Below, piece by piece: positions 46,772 through 56,589 of a DNA stretch of 64,000 bases. The notes below the pieces were generated by a model. That model worked only from the letters and a program-made list of their open reading frames with translations, did not search any database and was not told the origin of the DNA. The stretch spans positions 4,650,001 through 4,714,000 of the forward strand of contig CP064963.1 in assembly GCA_016699165.1 (NCBI GenBank). The letters are read 5' to 3'. Position numbers and translations under genes: made by a program. This stretch comes from Candidatus Melainabacteria bacterium (GTDB lineage Bacteria; Cyanobacteriota; Vampirovibrionia; Obscuribacterales; Obscuribacteraceae). Each line of letters begins with the position of its first letter. The stretch's first letter is position 1.

Positions 46772-49700
46772 TTATTCGGTGCCAGGTGTACCTTGCATTT
46801 CACTTCCACCATCACGTCCTTCTTTATCAAAGTTTTCGAGCGCCGATCGAACTTTGTGCAATAAGACCAATTGAGCATCGGTAGATAATTGCTGGTCTTT
46901 GATTAAGTGTGCAGCAAGACAATAAGAAAGATCTAGCTCGCCTTGTCCGACCAGTCGCTCTGTCAATAGGCGACAGAACCAAGCAGCAGAATCGGAGGCG
47001 GGAGAGTCTTTTCGGTTGATTGACGAATTAAAGTCGAATTTGATTTTGGGATCGCGCACCACCTCTGCTACTTCGAATCGATACAAACATTTCGATGTGC
47101 ATGGAGCGCAGGTGGGAAGCGGACCTTGATCGCGTTTGTGAAGCTCGATGAAATCATCGCGCCATTGTCTAAGTACGTTGATATCAAGTTTTCTGTTCAC
47201 TTCAGTGGGTTGAAATGCTGGTCTTAAAAGATTGAGCCAACGCAAATGTTGTTCTTTAACCTGGTCGTAAAACCAGAAATGTTCTTCACCTTTGCGCTCA
47301 AAGTAACGATCGGTGGCTTGAGTAAGCGCACACCAGGTGATACCAGTGATGTTACCGGTTCTTGCTCGACCTCCGATGATACGCTGAATCTCGTGAATTA
47401 TTTGAGCACGAAAGTGTACAAGCTGAGTCAAATCTTTTAGAGTCGATAAAACATATCTGTTATAGACTTGCCTGAAAAGTAAATCATCAGCCACGGGAAC
47501 GGCTGTGTCAAGGATGTTTGAATCACATCGGTGCAGGCAGAACTTACATCCTAAATGTCTGTCGAATTTGCCTACGATGTCTAATGGTTTCATTGCTTGA
47601 CGCACGATTTCATCAGATTCTTCAGGAGTTTCAGGTGCTGGAACTTCTTTGCTTTTATCGAACATGATCTGTAAGTGGAAAGGTTGTTCCATCTTTTCGG
47701 CATAAACTAAAGCGCGACCTTGTCCAAGCGCTGTGGCATGCCGTTTTTGAATATCGTCCAGGTTCATCGAACCGCCCATCGAATCTCGGTCATCTACCGC
47801 TACGATACGGTGCATGATTTTCAAGTTCGTGTTTTTAAGCGCTTCTGGAGCCAGTTTGTTTGGAATTTGGTCAGCAATAATAAATCCCTGACCATAAGCG
47901 CGAATTTCAGCAAGCATGTTGGTGAAGAATTCTACTGCTTTACCAGCTGGGTTAGCCGACTCTCCAGACTGCTGAGTGTTGACGTTTTTCAAGAGACGGT
48001 GAGCCTCTTCTACCAGCATTACGTGTTTTAAGTGTTCTTTTGGTCCGAGCGCTTCTCTATATTCGTACAAGAAAACCAGAAGCATACCCATCAAGAACGA
48101 TTTTTCAGAGTCTTCGGAGACCATCTTCAACTCAACTACTGTGGGTCTTCCAAATAACATATCGGGCGGAATCGATCGTCTGGTGTTGAGCATCTGCCCT
48201 TTACCACCGATGAGCAGAGAGCCGATACGTGCTTTGAGAGCGGCTTGCACGTCAGGTCCGATACGTTCGGAATATCCAAATGATTCGACTACCGGATCTA
48301 TGATTTCATATAGATCTTTCATGGTGGGATAAATTTCGTTGGGGCACTCTGGGTCACCAGTATTGACACCAGGTGGCAAACGCCTATTTTTGTTGTTAAC
48401 TAAGTCCCAGCCTCGAACGGCATAGATTTCATTGAGCGCTTTTTCAAGCACCTGCGGCATCGGTGAATACATTTCAAATGAAGCGTTAAATACAGATTTA
48501 AGCGCGTCTAAGTGGGTCTGAACTTTGACCCCTTTCATTATTTCAAATGGATTGAGACGAAAAGGTGAAACTGTTTCATCACCTAGTGAGAACGCCTGTC
48601 CAACGCCTTTGAAGGCTTCAGATTGAAGCATCATGTGGCGATATTCAGATTTGGCAGGCTCAATAACCATGAATGGAATTTTGAAACGCCACAGTTGTCC
48701 AAGCAAGTAGAAGCAAGTGTTTGTTTTACCACCGCCTGTGACACCGCATACGATGGTGTGCTTTTGCATGGCATCAATATCAATTTCATACAAGTTACCG
48801 GTGTCCAAGCCCCGGTCAAGTATGTTTCCTATTGCTATGCATCTATCAGGGTTGTTTGGTTGAATTGGAGACAAACTGAATTCTGCAGATCGTCTGATTC
48901 TAAAACCTGGCATTTCGCGTTTGGGCAAATGAACAAATGCTGAAAGATTGCGTGAGCTGAGCGGAGATAGAAACTTATATTCAAGTAATTCCTGGTGCAC
49001 ACCTTCGGGACGTTTGGTGCGCAAAATTCCAAATTGTTGAATGTGAGGTGCTAGACCCTTTATTTCATGGGTTCTCAAAGGTGTAGGGCGACTGGTTTCA
49101 TCTACATAAGTTGCGCGAATTAACGATTGCAATCGAACAAACACTGAGCGCTCGGTCGAGAAAAAATATACGCCAGTGAGCCACTGTCCAACGGCGGTCC
49201 CAAGTTGAATATGTTTCAAATAGGCGTCTAGCAATTCAAGATAATATTTAATTCTTCGCTTCTTTTCTGGGTCTTCATTTTCTTGCGATCGTTGAATTTG
49301 ATCAACAATGGCAAATTCTTCTTGTGAAACTTTCTTATTTGGTATTGGAGTGGCAAGAACTAAAAATCCAAAATCGTGACCTTGCAGACCATTAGCCAAT
49401 CGCTCAATTTGCTCTGATTCAGCCGTATCGCCAGCGGTCGACTTGAGTGCGGGAATGCCTGTGACCAGACCGGTATGCACTGCCAATGGTTGAATCATTG
49501 ACTTTATCTGATCTGATGTATAAGGTTCTTTGTGTATATCGACGCCGTTATACACACTGTGCAATATAGAACGCAAACTGGTAAATGAAACGGTGCTTGC
49601 GCTCTCGCCATCCCAATTTTGCTCTTGTTCGGGTAGAGAAATACCCATGTAATATTTGACGCCTTGCTTGTTGCCTATGACTACGAAAGCTAAGTTGGCT

Positions 49701-49984
49701 TTCTGACTGTGTAGACCACAAAGGGCGTCTTCTGACAAATACATCCGCTTAGGCGGTTTAGAAGGGTCCTGGTCGTTTCCGCCTTGCGGTTGTTGTGATT
49801 GTTGATTCTTTTCTCGCTCGATGTCCCACGAGCGAAGCACGCCGTCTATGCGCACAAAAGTCATATTGGGAATGGGCCAGCTAACAAGCTCGCTTGCATC
49901 CATTTTTTGAAAGTCTATTTCGTCGAGATCGTAACGCCTCAGATCGGCGATCTTCTCGTCCCATATGTTTCGATTAGATGCCAT
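46772..49984 (-). CDS. HerA/VirB4-like ATPase with C-terminal cysteine clusters
   Basis: A 1,070-residue cytosolic ATPase. Walker A is GVTGGGKT near residue 415. Walker B, MLVEEAHRLLK near residue 656, has the double glutamate typical of DUF87/HerA and VirB4/TraC proteins. IADQIPNKLAPEALKNTNLK follows, as in conjugative and HerA-type motors. The N-terminal 370 residues are family-specific. The C-terminus has cysteine clusters CKFCLHRC and CAPCTSKC that could bind zinc or iron-sulfur. I start at ATG 49984; a GTG two codons up is possible. It is the middle gene of an operon with a VirD4-like ATPase. Confidence 0.8.
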   Translation of the reverse strand: MASNRNIWDEKIADLRRYDLDEIDFQKMDASELVSWPIPNMTFVRIDGVLRSWDIEREKNQQSQQPQGGNDQDPSKPPKRMYLSEDALCGLHSQKANLAFVVIGNKQGVKYYMGISLPEQEQNWDGESASTVSFTSLRSILHSVYNGVDIHKEPYTSDQIKSMIQPLAVHTGLVTGIPALKSTAGDTAESEQIERLANGLQGHDFGFLVLATPIPNKKVSQEEFAIVDQIQRSQENEDPEKKRRIKYYLELLDAYLKHIQLGTAVGQWLTGVYFFSTERSVFVRLQSLIRATYVDETSRPTPLRTHEIKGLAPHIQQFGILRTKRPEGVHQELLEYKFLSPLSSRNLSAFVHLPKREMPGFRIRRSAEFSLSPIQPNNPDRCIAIGNILDRGLDTGNLYEIDIDAMQKHTIVCGVTGGGKTNTCFYLLGQLWRFKIPFMVIEPAKSEYRHMMLQSEAFKGVGQAFSLGDETVSPFRLNPFEIMKGVKVQTHLDALKSVFNASFEMYSPMPQVLEKALNEIYAVRGWDLVNNKNRRLPPGVNTGDPECPNEIYPTMKDLYEIIDPVVESFGYSERIGPDVQAALKARIGSLLIGGKGQMLNTRRSIPPDMLFGRPTVVELKMVSEDSEKSFLMGMLLVFLYEYREALGPKEHLKHVMLVEEAHRLLKNVNTQQSGESANPAGKAVEFFTNMLAEIRAYGQGFIIADQIPNKLAPEALKNTNLKIMHRIVAVDDRDSMGGSMNLDDIQKRHATALGQGRALVYAEKMEQPFHLQIMFDKSKEVPAPETPEESDEIVRQAMKPLDIVGKFDRHLGCKFCLHRCDSNILDTAVPVADDLLFRQVYNRYVLSTLKDLTQLVHFRAQIIHEIQRIIGGRARTGNITGITWCALTQATDRYFERKGEEHFWFYDQVKEQHLRWLNLLRPAFQPTEVNRKLDINVLRQWRDDFIELHKRDQGPLPTCAPCTSKCLYRFEVAEVVRDPKIKFDFNSSINRKDSPASDSAAWFCRLLTERLVGQGELDLSYCLAAHLIKDQQLSTDAQLVLLHKVRSALENFDKEGRDGGSEMQGTPGTE

Positions 49985-50061
49985 AACCACGACTTAAGAC
50001 CCCTGAATTAAAAACCCGACAATTATCTATATTAAGGCTTATTTCAAAACGCCGCCCGTTA

Positions 50062-53000
50062 TCAGACATCGTGTTGTAGAGGTCCGTGCATCGCAGAGAT
50101 CAGATCCTTGTTTAACTTGCTTTCCACTTCATCTTTGAAGTCGAAAGCTTTGAGACGAAATACACCTGCGGTGGTGCCTACACGGTAACAGAAATAACAC
50201 TGTTCTTCTTGTCCCACAACTCTGTCGATGTTGAGCTTTTCTTCGTCCATAATAAGTTCGTAGGTGCGAGGCGCGTTTACCGGGTTGAAGAACTGACCTA
50301 GAGTCATCTGTTTTACTTTGCGTCCGTCTACGCGGAAGAGTTGTGGACCCATCATGTCTGCGTCTTTCTTGGACAATGCAAATACGGCGATTGTACCTAC
50401 GCTAATAATGAGGCTGTTTCTATAGTCTTCAGGCAGTCCTTGAAGTGTTTTAATCGAGCCTATAAAACCAATTTGATAACGAGCCGATTCTGAGGTGATG
50501 GTGCTTAAGGTGTCTTTTTCAATAAAGGTGTCCATTTCATCAAGATATAGTGATACCGGACGCAGTGACTTGGAATTTGCTCGACCAAGCGAAATGGCGG
50601 CTTGCTGAATGCCTGTCACAATCAAGCTTCCCAAAAGGTTCGCGTTTTGATCCAACTCACCTTGTGGCACTTTTACTATAAGAATTTTCTTTTCGCGAAT
50701 AACATCTTTCAAAATTAAATCGCTTTTGGGTTTGGTCAAAATCGGTCGAATACGGCCATCTGAAAGCATTGGTCCAACCCGGTTCAAAATAGGCTCTACC
50801 CAGGTTATCCACTGATCAGTACGTGCTAATTTTTTGTACTGATTCCATGTTTCCATAATGGAAATGTATTCGGATTTTTCGTTTTTCTTGCGCTCAATTG
50901 TCTCCAACATGATGTCGCGGAAATCGTTGTCTTGCAACAAGCTTGGTAAATCTGTGAGCGAACGACCGTTGACCATTAATAGCAACGCTGCGTTACGCAA
51001 AATGTGAGCAGTCTGAGCATCCCATTTAGACTGAGATCCAGGAGGCTCGGTATAGATTGCTTTGAAACCATGCACGATGGCAGATGAGGCTGCTTGTAAA
51101 TCTCCATCATCAGGATATTCAAGCGGGTTGTAGGCAAGCGCACCTTCTTTGTAGGTGGGATCTATAACAATTACGCGCTTAGCAATCTCGGCTGCGTTTG
51201 GCTGAGACGCGATCCAATTAACAGTTAAGTCGGTCAAGTGTCCGTCTGAATCTATAACTACAACGGCGCGATCGTCAGATTGAATATCGTGTGTGACCAT
51301 TGAGGCAATCATGCGAGTTTTGCCCTGGTCCGAACCACCCAGTACTAACATATGCGGGTTCTTGGTTCGAGTATCAGGTGGAAGAGAAAGATAGCGCGGA
51401 GTCCAGAACCAGAGCCAATGCCATTCTAAGCGCTTACCTAGAGGGATGCCTCCAGGCTTCAGCGGTCTGCCGAATTCTTTGACTAGTTTTTCGTGAGGAC
51501 GTCTGAATTGAGACGGAATATACTTATTCTTTTCAGATTGGTTAATCAAACCTTCAGGTGAGAACACTACGTAGAACAGAAACACTATGATGGCACCTAT
51601 AACAAGGCAAGATAGACCAATTCTCAAGAAGACATCTTGCTGCCGCTTATAATCCATTTGTTTTACGTTCTTGTTGTCTGCCGGTTTGTTGTTGCCAAAT
51701 GGAAAGGAGATACCGCCTCCTTGTGGCGCAGCCGGTTCAATTTGTTGCGCTTTCCACGTGCCTGAAATGCGAATCATTTTGGATTGATTAAATTGACTGT
51801 GCTCAAACCCCAGGCGCTTTTCAGTCAAGTAACCACCAGCGCAAACATACATTCCGTTTTGATCTTGCAATCGGCCTTCATAAAAAATTGTGTTAGGAAG
51901 CGCGCCTCGTTTGCGAGATTCCTGGTCGTATTCTTTGGCAAATGTCACCTTATCTGGTGGCACGAGTTCTCCTGCTACTTGGAAATTACCAGCCGAGTCT
52001 TTGCCTGTGCCGCTGAATTTGAGGGCTTTTTGAATCAAAATGATTTCGCCAGGAAATTGTTTTTGTCCTGCCAAAGCAACTATTTTCCATCTGCCTCCTA
52101 TAACTGGGGTTCCATCTGCGTTCATGGGAGCTGGAGTAGAATTCTGCTGAGTTTGTTGTTGAGACTGCTGTTGATTGTTGAAGCTTGGCGGCATGTCGGG
52201 ATAGTCACCCGTAGATGGAGCCGATGGGCTGCCCATGGAAGAGGAGGACATACTGCCACCATGCATCTTGCGCATTTTTTCCAAGGGAGTCATTGGCTTT
52301 CCTGGATCGCCATTGCTCATTGCTAGAGGAGCCCCAGTCGCTGCTCTCCAAATCGTCGAGCACCATCCGGGAATTTGGAAAAGAACAAACAATGCCACTA
52401 TAACCATGACGCCAGCAGATTTGCGACTCATCGGAAAGCCAAGAAACTGAATGTGTTCTTCTAGCCAATTAACGGTCGATAATTTTTGCGAAGACTGTGG
52501 AGCATCTTGGTCATAGTCTTCATCGTCGTTTTGAACCTTGCGCTTTTGAGGCTTGTTCTTTGGCTTGAATTCGTCTAACTGCGAGCCTCCACCTGAAAAA
52601 TTACGTCTGCGCGGAATTATTTTTTCATTATCGTCATTGGAAGCATCTGACTTGGTAGCACTCTTATCGTCTGAATCGTCATGGCTTTGCGTTTTATGAC
52701 TTTCTGCCTCCATGGAAATCATGTTTGAGCCAGACGTGCTTGGGCTTTGAGTTTCGGCTAATTTATTTGATGAGCTTGAATCAGGTGAGCTTCCAACATT
52801 GCGTGAAATCTTTCCTTGAATAGAGCGCGGCATAGCTACTTTAGGACGCTCTTTAGCTTCTTCTACTTCTTGAAGATTAGGTTGCGACGTGCTTGGTGCC
52901 GCGGCGGCAGGAGCCACTCCAGCACTTGAACTAGCTCGAGCCAAATTGCTTGCATCAAAAGAATGGGCATCGCCTTCGGGTGGACTTGCAGTATTTTGGA

Positions 53001-53916
53001 AAAAACCTTCTGGTGCAAAATGTGTTCCTGCATCCTCAAAAAAATCAAACGAGGTCGCCGTTTGTGCCTGAGGTGTTGGAGTTTGGAGCTGCGGAGCTGC
53101 TTGAGCAACGTACGGGACGAATTCGCCAGTGTCCTCTTCAGGGGAGATGGTTGTGTTGAGACTGGGTGAGGAAGGCGATGGAGAAACGTTGCGCTCGATT
53201 GTATTTTCTAACTCATCGAAATTGACTTGGGCTGTACTTGCTGCACTGGGTTCAGTAGCCATCGCTTGCATGCCTTGCGGAGCATTGATGGCAAAGCCTG
53301 CCATTCCGCCTCCCGGAACAGGCATGGCCGAGGGTGCACTCGATGATGAAAAACCACCAAGAGCAATTGAAACTGAAGTTCCCATCGGAATGGCATTGAG
53401 TCCGGCGGTTTGCGCAGTGGGTGCAGGAGCAGGAGCTGGATTTGGCGATTGAAAAGTTCTTGCAGGATCGTTGTTGTAATAACTTTGATCGTTCTGGACA
53501 GGTTCCATTGATTGTTTGTTTGCTTGGTCTGCAGCAAAATCCTGGGTGTGTTCAGAACCAGGACTAACACCAGTAGTAGTACTGGTTCCATTTCCATTTC
53601 CAGTTCCATCTCCGTTTCCGTTTCCGTTTCCGTTGCCATTGCTATTGCCTTGAGTCGAGGCATAGTCATGAGAGCCGTTGCCGTTGCCATTTCCATTCGA
53701 GTCAGGTTTTGGACGCATATAACTGGCCAACTGACGTTGAGCGACCACCCGTTCTAAAAGCAGATGGTCTTGCTTCATTTGCACTGACAAAGCAGGATGA
53801 GTTTTCGAAAACTCAGGAACGAATGACGGCGAAGCCATGACAAATTCGGCCCCGCAGACAGCACATTGCTGGCCTTTGGACCGAACCAAGACACCGCACC
53901 CGTAACAAACGATCAA
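50062..53916 (-). CDS. Membrane VirD4/TraD-like ATPase with N-terminal zinc ribbon
   Basis: A 1,284-residue protein starting on TTG, with AGGAGAG about ten bases upstream. Order: a zinc ribbon (CYGC and CAVC, residues 4-22), an Asn-Gly repeat tract (about 75-115), a long disordered segment, membrane helix 1 (VMVIVALFVLFQIPGW, about 502), a 240-residue beta-rich domain, helix 2 (GLSCLVIGAIIVFLFYVVF, about 772), and a motor domain with Walker A GGSDQGKT (about 862) and Walker B SLYLDEMDTF (about 1,125). This is the layout of type IV coupling proteins, but with a much larger loop between the helices. It is first in the operon with the HerA-like ATPase. Confidence 0.8.
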   Translation of the reverse strand: MIVCYGCGVLVRSKGQQCAVCGAEFVMASPSFVPEFSKTHPALSVQMKQDHLLLERVVAQRQLASYMRPKPDSNGNGNGNGSHDYASTQGNSNGNGNGNGNGDGTGNGNGTSTTTGVSPGSEHTQDFAADQANKQSMEPVQNDQSYYNNDPARTFQSPNPAPAPAPTAQTAGLNAIPMGTSVSIALGGFSSSSAPSAMPVPGGGMAGFAINAPQGMQAMATEPSAASTAQVNFDELENTIERNVSPSPSSPSLNTTISPEEDTGEFVPYVAQAAPQLQTPTPQAQTATSFDFFEDAGTHFAPEGFFQNTASPPEGDAHSFDASNLARASSSAGVAPAAAAPSTSQPNLQEVEEAKERPKVAMPRSIQGKISRNVGSSPDSSSSNKLAETQSPSTSGSNMISMEAESHKTQSHDDSDDKSATKSDASNDDNEKIIPRRRNFSGGGSQLDEFKPKNKPQKRKVQNDDEDYDQDAPQSSQKLSTVNWLEEHIQFLGFPMSRKSAGVMVIVALFVLFQIPGWCSTIWRAATGAPLAMSNGDPGKPMTPLEKMRKMHGGSMSSSSMGSPSAPSTGDYPDMPPSFNNQQQSQQQTQQNSTPAPMNADGTPVIGGRWKIVALAGQKQFPGEIILIQKALKFSGTGKDSAGNFQVAGELVPPDKVTFAKEYDQESRKRGALPNTIFYEGRLQDQNGMYVCAGGYLTEKRLGFEHSQFNQSKMIRISGTWKAQQIEPAAPQGGGISFPFGNNKPADNKNVKQMDYKRQQDVFLRIGLSCLVIGAIIVFLFYVVFSPEGLINQSEKNKYIPSQFRRPHEKLVKEFGRPLKPGGIPLGKRLEWHWLWFWTPRYLSLPPDTRTKNPHMLVLGGSDQGKTRMIASMVTHDIQSDDRAVVVIDSDGHLTDLTVNWIASQPNAAEIAKRVIVIDPTYKEGALAYNPLEYPDDGDLQAASSAIVHGFKAIYTEPPGSQSKWDAQTAHILRNAALLLMVNGRSLTDLPSLLQDNDFRDIMLETIERKKNEKSEYISIMETWNQYKKLARTDQWITWVEPILNRVGPMLSDGRIRPILTKPKSDLILKDVIREKKILIVKVPQGELDQNANLLGSLIVTGIQQAAISLGRANSKSLRPVSLYLDEMDTFIEKDTLSTITSESARYQIGFIGSIKTLQGLPEDYRNSLIISVGTIAVFALSKKDADMMGPQLFRVDGRKVKQMTLGQFFNPVNAPRTYELIMDEEKLNIDRVVGQEEQCYFCYRVGTTAGVFRLKAFDFKDEVESKLNKDLISAMHGPLQHDV

Positions 53917-54179
53917 CTAACTAGTTCTCTCCTGTACTAAGCTCCTATAGATGTACCCGAAGCCCCCTAAAAATAACCTTCTGCCTCGACTGAATAAATT
54001 GCATAGTAAATAAACTAACTCTGCATCTGATAAATTCATGAAAAGTAGGTACAGCTTGTTATTTAGGTTGTTAAGCAACGATAAAGTTTAGTAAAATACA
54101 GTAGCTGAGATGCTGAAAAAATGGGTACATGGATGAAGGTGCTTTCTCAGATTAGTAAAAGGGCGGAAACGGTAATTCC

Positions 54180-56228
54180 TTGAGCGAAAATGCAGGTAAA
54201 TCTGGCCGACAGGACTCTTCACTTTCTGCTCGGAGAGCCAGACTTCGCGCCCTCGCTCAACAGCCAGGAGCTCTGAACAACACTGCCGCTGCACAGGAAA
54301 AAGACGCAAAGGTTACAGAACTTACAGATAAGAGCAGCGAGATAACCACCGAAAAGCCCGCCGAAAAGCCCGTCGAAAAGCCCGCAGTTAAGCCAAAGGA
54401 AGACTCGTTTGAATTTTATGCTGATGAAAGTCAAGAATCGCCTGAGCCGGCTAGTGCGCCTATAATTGAGGAGCCAGTTATTACTCAAGAAGCACCCGTG
54501 ACACCCGTCGCATCCCCGCCAAAGGAAATTGCGTTGCCAGAGCCAGAAAAGGAAGAAAAGCCAAGCGCTCCAGCCCCGAGTCCCGCTCAGCCTGTGGAAA
54601 ACACTCAAAGCAATGCACTCGTCCTTTTAGGTAGTGTCGAGAGTAGCCTCAACGTGTGCGCCATGAATTTGTCGCAACTGGTCAAAACATCTTCTGATCA
54701 AAGCGAAGCCTTAATTACTTTGCGTGACTTGATTCAGAATCAGACCTTTTTTGAAATTGGTCTTAACTTAAATACTCTGCTTGATTCTTTGTCGGCTGCC
54801 CTTGAGCCAATGAAGGCTGTGGGAGAGCTCGTTCCGTCTATTGATCAGTTAGTAGCTACAATGGAGACCCGCTCCTTAATGGGGGCGGAAAGCGCACCTA
54901 GCAAAGTTTCCCCCGATCAGCTATTGATGAATCTTTCTAATCAATTGGCATCTGGAGAGATAGATCCCTGGACGTTTAAGTCAGCTTATATGGCTGTTTA
55001 TCCCGATGATCATCCAGCCGATTTGCTGCATAGATTAGTTGAACTATTAGGAACTCAACGATTGTCTGGCACATTGTTTAGAGCTGCTTATGACGCCGTA
55101 CAAGCTGCCGAGGCACCATCGCGCGGAAGTTATGGTACCAGATATGGTTCTGATGAAATTTCTGGAAATGACCGCGAACTTCTTGGTCGAATTGAAGAAC
55201 TAACTCAAACTAATCGAGAGTTGCAAGAATTACTTGATGGTCGAAGTGTTGATGTCAGCCGCAAAGTCGAAGAAGTTGAAGAAGAATATGCAGAGATTCT
55301 TGCAAGTAAAGAGCAAGAATTGCAAGAGATGCAAGACACGCTATCTCTGCGAATAGAAGAATTTAACAGTCGTTTTGAAGAGCTCGAATCTACAGCAAAG
55401 GTGAGCAAAGAAGCTCTAAACAACAAAGAAGAAGAAACCAAAGCGAAAGAAGAGGAGTTAAAGCGAAAGGAAGACGATATCGCTCAAAAGGCGTCAGAAA
55501 TCGCTCAATTGAGACAACAATTGTCCGAATTGCAAGACCAATTTAGAGATACTGTGAGCGATTTGCAGAAACAGTTGACTTCGGTCAAACAAGCTTCAGC
55601 CGACCTGGCTAAACAATCTAGTGTTCCGGCTCCGTCAGTTGCTATTCAGCCGCAAATTCAAACGCAAATGCAGCCACAAATGCAGCCGCAAATGCAACCG
55701 CAGATTACTCAGTCACAACCCATGTTGCAACAACCCGTTCAGCAATCACAGCCTCAACCTCAACCAATGATGCAACAGCCTGATCCTTCTAAGTCGAAGC
55801 CAGCAAGTACTGGTGGATTTTTCGACAGCAATCAGGAAATGCGACAGGTTCAAACTCAGAGTCAGCTTAATCAACAAATGGACACGTTTAACAGTATGTC
55901 TCGCATACCGGCATCCGAGCCCGCATACAGTCAACCTAACGTTGCTAGACAAAGCACTGGATATGGTGCGTCACCACCCACAACACCGCTACCTTCTGGT
56001 GGAGGTGGTGGTGGCGGCGGTGGCAATGTTCCTCCAGGTATGGGTGGGGGAATGGGTGGAGGTAGTTACGGAAACGGTGTTCGTGCCCAGGTTTTCGAAG
56101 TAATTGTCCGCCAAGCATTGGCTGGAGCACCCTGGCGCGAGATTTGCGCAGGACCAATGCAAGTCAATAGTATTTCAGCCGATGAAGTTGAAGCTGAAGT
56201 GAAAAAGCGCCAGGACATGCTGCGTTAG
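54180..56228 (+). CDS. Coiled-coil protein divergent from the ATPase operon
   Basis: A 682-residue protein starting on TTG with a weak upstream site. Residues 1-135 are disordered, with TEKPAEKPVEKPAVKP repeats. Residues about 140-310 are helical (LLGSVESSLNVCAMNLSQLV, FKSAYMAVYPDDHPADLLHR). Residues 333-473 form a long coiled coil. Residues 487-560 are glutamine/proline-rich, about 607-620 is a glycine run, and the last 45 residues form a small helical domain. No membrane helix is seen. It shares a 263-base intergenic region with the VirD4-like gene and may be a scaffold for the same complex; this is inferred from position. Confidence 0.75.
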   Translation: MSENAGKSGRQDSSLSARRARLRALAQQPGALNNTAAAQEKDAKVTELTDKSSEITTEKPAEKPVEKPAVKPKEDSFEFYADESQESPEPASAPIIEEPVITQEAPVTPVASPPKEIALPEPEKEEKPSAPAPSPAQPVENTQSNALVLLGSVESSLNVCAMNLSQLVKTSSDQSEALITLRDLIQNQTFFEIGLNLNTLLDSLSAALEPMKAVGELVPSIDQLVATMETRSLMGAESAPSKVSPDQLLMNLSNQLASGEIDPWTFKSAYMAVYPDDHPADLLHRLVELLGTQRLSGTLFRAAYDAVQAAEAPSRGSYGTRYGSDEISGNDRELLGRIEELTQTNRELQELLDGRSVDVSRKVEEVEEEYAEILASKEQELQEMQDTLSLRIEEFNSRFEELESTAKVSKEALNNKEEETKAKEEELKRKEDDIAQKASEIAQLRQQLSELQDQFRDTVSDLQKQLTSVKQASADLAKQSSVPAPSVAIQPQIQTQMQPQMQPQMQPQITQSQPMLQQPVQQSQPQPQPMMQQPDPSKSKPASTGGFFDSNQEMRQVQTQSQLNQQMDTFNSMSRIPASEPAYSQPNVARQSTGYGASPPTTPLPSGGGGGGGGGNVPPGMGGGMGGGSYGNGVRAQVFEVIVRQALAGAPWREICAGPMQVNSISADEVEAEVKKRQDMLR

Positions 56229-56238
56229 ATTTTTATTT

Positions 56239-56553
56239 CTATTTAGCTTCTGGGGCAGGGGTTTGGATTACTGCTGGAGCTGTTGTGGGTGCTGCGGCTG
56301 GATTAGCATATTGTTTGTTGCGTCTAATCTGATACGCTTCACAAGCTTTCCACTCGGTCACGATTTGATCAAGATTGACCATGCAGTGCGAAATCACAAG
56401 TGGTGGAAGCGCTTCAAGCGTAGTCGTTACGGTGAAGACGATTATGCCAAGTATCGTCAGAGTGCAAAGCACAATTACATTTCGCGTAAAGCGAAATTGT
56501 TCTTCAACTTTTTTGTTCAGCAATGCAAACTGTTCTTCAAAATCGCGTTCCAT
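56239..56553 (-). CDS. Small single-pass membrane protein
   Basis: A 104-residue protein. I start it at ATG 56553, which has GGGAG upstream; an ATG at 56586 would add 11 residues. Residues 1-22 are charged and helical (RDFEEQFALLNKKVEEQF), then comes a membrane helix (NVIVLCTLTILGIIVFTVTT) and an extracytoplasmic tail with two cysteines, ending in alanine/proline-rich sequence. It follows selA on the same strand within about 40 bases and converges with the coiled-coil gene. Function unknown. Confidence 0.75.
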   Translation of the reverse strand: MERDFEEQFALLNKKVEEQFRFTRNVIVLCTLTILGIIVFTVTTTLEALPPLVISHCMVNLDQIVTEWKACEAYQIRRNKQYANPAAAPTTAPAVIQTPAPEAK

Positions 56554-56589
56554 CGCCTTGCTCCCAAATGTCAGAGTTAACATCAAGCG

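Noticed and set aside
53208..53696. 162-codon minus-strand frame rich in MEMATATE-type repeats
   Set aside because: It is an alternative frame of the repeat-rich part of the VirD4-like gene, whose frame carries the zinc ribbon, membrane helices and Walker motifs.
50062..53916. FtsK/SpoIIIE chromosome translocase
   Set aside because: Only two membrane helices and no gamma-type DNA-reading domain; the motor spacing fits coupling proteins better. Not excluded entirely.
31686..56228. Integrated conjugative element or prophage
   Set aside because: I see no integrase, relaxase, transposase, capsid or flanking attachment repeats, and no tRNA at the borders. The region looks like resident chromosome.
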